The position numbers were made by a program, and so were the translations under genes. The notes below the pieces were generated by a model that did no database searches, had not been told where the DNA came from, and worked only from the letters and a program-made list of their open reading frames with translations. From Plantago major (lineage: Eukaryota; Streptophyta; Magnoliopsida; Lamiales; Plantaginaceae), in NCBI GenBank assembly GCA_026545765.1, contig CM048843.1:16707200-16771199 (forward strand): DNA of 64,000 bases, written 5' to 3'. This document shows, piece by piece, positions 60,150 through 64,000 of this stretch. Numbering within the stretch: position 1 is the stretch's first letter; each line of letters starts with the position of its first letter.

Positions 60150-60341
60150 GAGAGACGATTTTATGGAGAGACCAAAAGATACAGACAAACATTACAATTA
60201 TAATAAAAAACATTAAATGTTTTACTAAGAACATCGATGATATACACATACATAGAAAATGATATAAAATGTTCACTCATAAACATTATTGGTATTGCTT
60301 AAAACATTATACAAATAATTAAGAACATCAATCCGTCTCTC
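60150..60341 (+). repeat. dispersed MITE-like repeat, copy 3 of 3
   Basis: Starts gagagacgatttt, then gacaaacattacaatta, aacatcgatgatata and aaaatgatataaaatgtt, and ends aatccgtctctc. It lies 0.5 kb from copy 2, in opposite orientation. Ends gagagacg / cgtctctc suggest TIRs. Confidence 0.75.
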
Positions 60342-60428
60342 ATTAATACACTTCTCCCCTAAGACTTTGTGTTACCCCTAAGGTTCCTATAGCATAATAA
60401 ATAACTACTAATAAATAAATTAAAATTA

Positions 60429-60614
60429 CTAGTGGAAAAGCACTACGCGGTGCCAAGTGCATTATAATGTCATGTTACATTCAGTAACATTGAAATTTTT
60501 CTTTAAAATACGGTATGTGCTTTACAAAAGCAAAAAAAAGTGTATTTTATTAAAATCTTATTTATGTTTCGTGTTAAATCACCAATGTTCACATCACTAT
60601 CTAGTGAAAAAGCA

Positions 60615-60675
<61 letters not shown>

Positions 60676-61080
60676 ATAAGATATATTATTCTTATAATAT
60701 CACTCAATGGAAAGACTTAAAATGTTCGTCGCGAAAACATTAGCAAATTAAGTGAATACATATACCAACTATAATTCATATTTTATCACACCAATAAATG
60801 AACAAAAAGTCCAAATTATTTTGCAATAGTATAACACAAAATCTCATGAAAGACAGTCTTTAGATAACTTATTTAGAGACGACCTATATTATAAAAAAAT
60901 GATCCATATTATTAATTAAAACGTCTATGTTGTTAATCAAAACGGCTAATGGTGTAATATAAAAAAAATCATTGTTGAAAACATTAAATTTTCATTAATA
61001 ATAACGATAATTTTTTTAATAACATAGGTTCGACTAGATAAGTTACAGTATTTAAATACTGTCTCTTAGGAATTTACTCA
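60429..61080 (-). mobile_element. Helitron-like remnant, 3' end only
   Basis: On the minus strand ggcaccgcgtagtgc can form a short hairpin and is followed by ttttccaCTAG ending at 60429, then T. The interior near 60840-61070 shares gtctttagataacttatttag and related inverted blocks with the Helitron at 47699-48553. The 5' end was not located, so the upper limit is approximate. Confidence 0.5.
60618..60668. repeat. (ta)n microsatellite
   Basis: A ct run followed by about 21 ta units, ending at the tcacgtga palindrome. Confidence 0.9.
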
Positions 61081-61306
61081 TCTAAATAATATAGGAAAAG
61101 ACTTTTTTTCATCTTCTCTCCTAATTACAACAAGTAATATTTCATGTTATCATGTGACAAAAAAAACTCAAAACTCAAGGGAAAATTTTAAAATTGATTA
61201 ATTTGAATTTGGAATTCACTTCTCAAGAAAAATTCTTTCTAGTTTAAAGTCCTCGTTTGTATATTTTCTGAAGAAAATTGACTGAGATTGGGTCAACTTT
61301 TATGGC

Positions 61307-62161
61307 GGGTTAAATGCAAAATACCCCAATAAGTTATTGTAAATGTGTGCAAAACCCCTTTAAGTTAACAAATTAGTACCAAAACCCCTGAGTTATTAAA
61401 AAATGTGCGCGAAACTCCCTCTGAGTTAATAAATTAGTCACTGAGTTATGAAAAATATGCGCGAAACCCTCTGAGTTATTAAAACATGTATGTGGAACCC
61501 CCTTAACCTTTTTTTTACGGCGTGCTCGTGTTAGGTGTGACAATGAATGTTCTTTTAGGTTTTCTTACTCCAAATTAACTGAACTGGACATTCATAGTTT
61601 CAGTTTATTATCTTTTGCCTTCACTTTTTTCCGTTTACATGACTAATAATGAATTGGTATATGTTGTTGATATGTAGTGACAATTTTAATTAGTGTTATC
61701 TATGGTTGTTATTTATATATTTCAGTGCTATATAAGCAGTAGTGTGTGATCGCTTTTTGTTGTTCATCAACCAGGAAAAAAATAGAGTTTTACTATTTTT
61801 AATAGCTCAAATTTAAGTAATTTTAATATTTTTGAAAATTTGGACTAACGAATCAAACTGCACACAATACGAATTCATCATGTAAAAGGGTATTATAATG
61901 ACTTTATAATAATTCAATGGGATTTTGCGCATATTTTTAATAACTATGGTTTTTTTTTTTGTTGCATTAATTTGGTGTAAGATAATATAAACAAACACAT
62001 ATAGTCGTCCCTAATGAGAGTGTACCTTACACACTTTAAAAATAAAGGGTGGGGGATTTTATGCCCATTTTTAATAACTCAAGGGGGTTTGGTACTAATT
62101 CGTTAACTAAAGGGGTTTCACGCACATTAATAATAACTCGGGGGTGTTATGCATTTAACTC
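61307..62161. mobile_element. Mutator-like long-TIR element, 855 bp, 10-bp TSD
   Basis: cttttatggc at 61297-61306 is repeated exactly at 62162-62171. The element starts gggttaaatgca and ends tgcatttaactc. The TIRs reach about 110-130 bp and hold repeated ccctgagttatt / aaaacccc modules in both arms. No transposase. A 9-10-bp duplication with long TIRs fits a non-autonomous Mutator-like element. Confidence 0.85.
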
Positions 62162-62465
62162 CTTTTATGGCAGACAAATTTTAGCAAATGATAAATATGG
62201 AATGGTAGTCTCTTTTACTTGACTGGCCATTATTAGAATTTGCAACGTAAAGATTAGGGAAACAATAAGTCTCAATAATTACGTAACAACCATCTGGTTA
62301 CACCTATTCAGGTAAGTCTTTGTTCGGTGGTGAATTGGATTATTGCCTCAACTAATGACTTTTTCATTCAACAAAGAAAGATTACAAGTTGAAGGGAATA
62401 CAACTTCAACAAATAAGAGACATTACAGTCGAACTCAGATTACAAGAATAATCAAAATGAGTGGG

Positions 62466-63950
62466 TAACATCATAACTTCAAGTGCTCTCTGAATAGGCA
62501 AAGGGTAAAGTACCATAACCATTGGCATTTGCCCCAATGCCGCAACACAGTTTATCCGCAAGGCCATTTGCTTCACGACGGATGTGCCTAACTTGGGAGG
62601 CAGCGAAATCTGATAGAAGAGTTCGAGTTTGCTGGTAGAGTGGGCCAGCCATGCTCCTGTTGACATTGCTGTTCTTAAGGCCTCGTATTACCGCGAGACA
62701 GTCCCCTTCTAAGATTACTTGATCGTAGCCCATATCTTTCGCTAACATGACTGCAAGTCTAGCCGCATATGCCTCAGCTATCTCAACTGCAGGCGAGCCT
62801 TGAAGTCTCCTCCTTGACCAGGCCAGAACAAGACCAGAGTGGTCTCTTGCGAATGCTGCAATACCTCCAGGTTGCGCATTGTTGGTGATGGAACATCGAA
62901 ATTTAGCTTTACCCATCCCAACGGTGGAGGAGACCACGGCCCCATCACCATATCCTGTTGCATATCTGACGCTTGTCCAATAGGTTTATAGACATTAGCC
63001 TTAAAGAAGGAGATGTATCGACGAGCATAATTCACCGAGTCAAGGGGGGTGAATCGAAGTTTTTCATGGTAATTAACACGGTTTCGGTTGTACCAAATAC
63101 ACCAACACGAAACAACGAAGAACTCAAATTCAATGACATCCATTCGAATGCGGACTCCAATCACCCAATCTCAAGTAGATTCGCATGGGAAATAAATCCT
63201 CGAGGCCGGGATGTTAGCAAGCGCCCAGAACATTCGTGAGAAGGGGCAATCTCGCATAATATGCAGTAAGTCCTCGACTGGACCATCACAAACAGAACAA
63301 ATTTCTTTCGAGACAACATGTCTTCTTTTGAGCTCTTGGAAAGTGGGGAGGGAATTGTGAAGTAAGCGCCAAAGAAAATGTTTAAGCTTACCCGGAAGCT
63401 TAAGATTCCAGACGAAAGTCCAGTTCTTCGAATTGACATCAGAGGGGCCTCCAAGCGCAGTAGCAAGCTGCTTGCACTTGATGTCCATTGCCAAGTGGTA
63501 GGCAGATGAAACCGTGTACTGTCCATGCTTCGAGAAATGCCAAATCTGCATATCCTCGGTGTTACGATTAGCAAGAGGAATTTTCAGAATCTCCTCGATG
63601 TCTTCCTGCCAAAACAAATAGTGAAGAATGGGCATGTCCCACTCGTTAGGGAGGGGTGAATTAGAAACGAAACAGGGAGGGGACCCTCATGGTGTAAATC
63701 CGAAGTTCTGATTTTAAAAGAAGAAGCTCCCGGGATCCACTTATCCCCCCAAACATTGATGTTTTCTCCATTACCAACTCTCCAACGAATACCTTCATTG
63801 ACCAAGTCCAAGGCTGCACAAATGATTTTCCAAGTGTAAGAAGAATTAGATTTAGGAACATCATGAAGAATATCAGTGTTGGGAAAATATTTGGCTTTAA
63901 AAACACGGCTGAAGAGAGAGAGTGAGGGTGCTCAAGAGTCCTCCAAATTT
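62466..63950 (-). pseudogene. L1-type LINE ORF2 C-terminal part (zf-RVT and RNase H)
   Basis: On the minus strand, from high to low coordinates: FKAKYFPNTDILHDVP and RWRVGNGENINVWGDKWIP (the usual segment after plant LINE reverse transcriptase); a zf-RVT region at about 63560-63190 with SAYHLAM, FVWNLKLPGKLKHFLWRLLH and CSVCDGPVEDLLHIMRDC; then an RNase H-like domain at about 62960-62480 with WVKLNFDV, GGIAAFARDHSG, AEAYAARLAVMLAKD, VILEGDCLAVI and HIRREANGLAD. Several frameshifts and stops split it. The reverse transcriptase itself is absent, because homology fades near 63950, close to the window edge. The 3' end and any tail lie near 62350. Confidence 0.88.
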
Positions 63951-64000
63951 GTTTTTGTTAGGAATATCTGTTAGTATTTTGATCACTCATCACATGTTCT

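Noticed and set aside
60457-60743. Tyr/Ile-repeat open frames
   Set aside because: Translation of the (ta)n microsatellite.
1-64000. CRISPR array, bacterial operon or organellar insert
   Set aside because: No spaced direct repeats, no Shine-Dalgarno-led gene strings and no plastid or mitochondrial genes were recognised.

Overview
The window is nuclear DNA of a flowering plant, most likely a eudicot. It is AT-rich, the genes have short exons with GT-AG introns, and two encoded proteins belong to plant gene groups: a Tubby-like F-box protein and a ROH1/BPS1-like protein. Most of the remaining sequence is nested, decayed transposable elements (Copia, Helitron, CACTA, hAT, Mutator-like, Stowaway-like, L1-type LINE). 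No bacterial, organellar or CRISPR signature was seen. The species cannot be named from this sequence.

Layout. 1-10.6 kb: small repeats, a 186-bp foldback Mutator-type MITE with a 9-bp target duplication, one small intact gene of unknown function (4751-5059), a Copia gag remnant and a 535-bp hAT element with an 8-bp target duplication. 10.6-15.5 kb: a complete but coding-dead Copia element with two LTRs and a 5-bp target duplication. 16.4-20.2 kb: a nine-exon GPN3 GTPase gene on the minus strand, reconstructed exon by exon. 21-23.5 kb: a LINE tail, a frameshifted inverted paralog of the 4751 gene, and Stowaway-like MITEs. 23.7-28.8 kb: a second, more coding-complete Copia element with no recognisable 3' LTR.

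29.0-43.7 kb: two Helitrons head to tail, 14 bp apart, each with a 5' TC end and a 3' hairpin plus CTAG end, and each with a decayed PIF1-type helicase. The first holds a three-layer nest: Helitron, then a TIR element carrying an exon-like fragment, then a CACTA element with TSD GTC. The second holds a hAT-like insertion inside its helicase remnant. 44-48.7 kb: a LINE tail with a 12-bp target duplication, a possible 4.4-kb element bounded by long inverted repeats, a SINE-like fragment and a minus-strand non-autonomous Helitron.

49.7-58.4 kb: a gene island with two minus-strand host genes, ROH1-like (single coding exon) and a Tubby-like F-box gene (four coding exons, 428 aa). Both probably have a leader intron. 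58.5-64 kb: MITEs, a Mutator-type element with a 10-bp target duplication and the C-terminal half of a LINE ORF2.

The host genes do not form a pathway: GPN3 acts in RNA polymerase II assembly, ROH1-like proteins are linked to the exocyst, and Tubby-like proteins are membrane-tethered F-box proteins. No clearly new biological system was found. The most unusual items are the nested Helitron complex, the small two-copy gene family, the palindrome-cored Mutator-type elements and the near-poly(A)-only L1 insertions.
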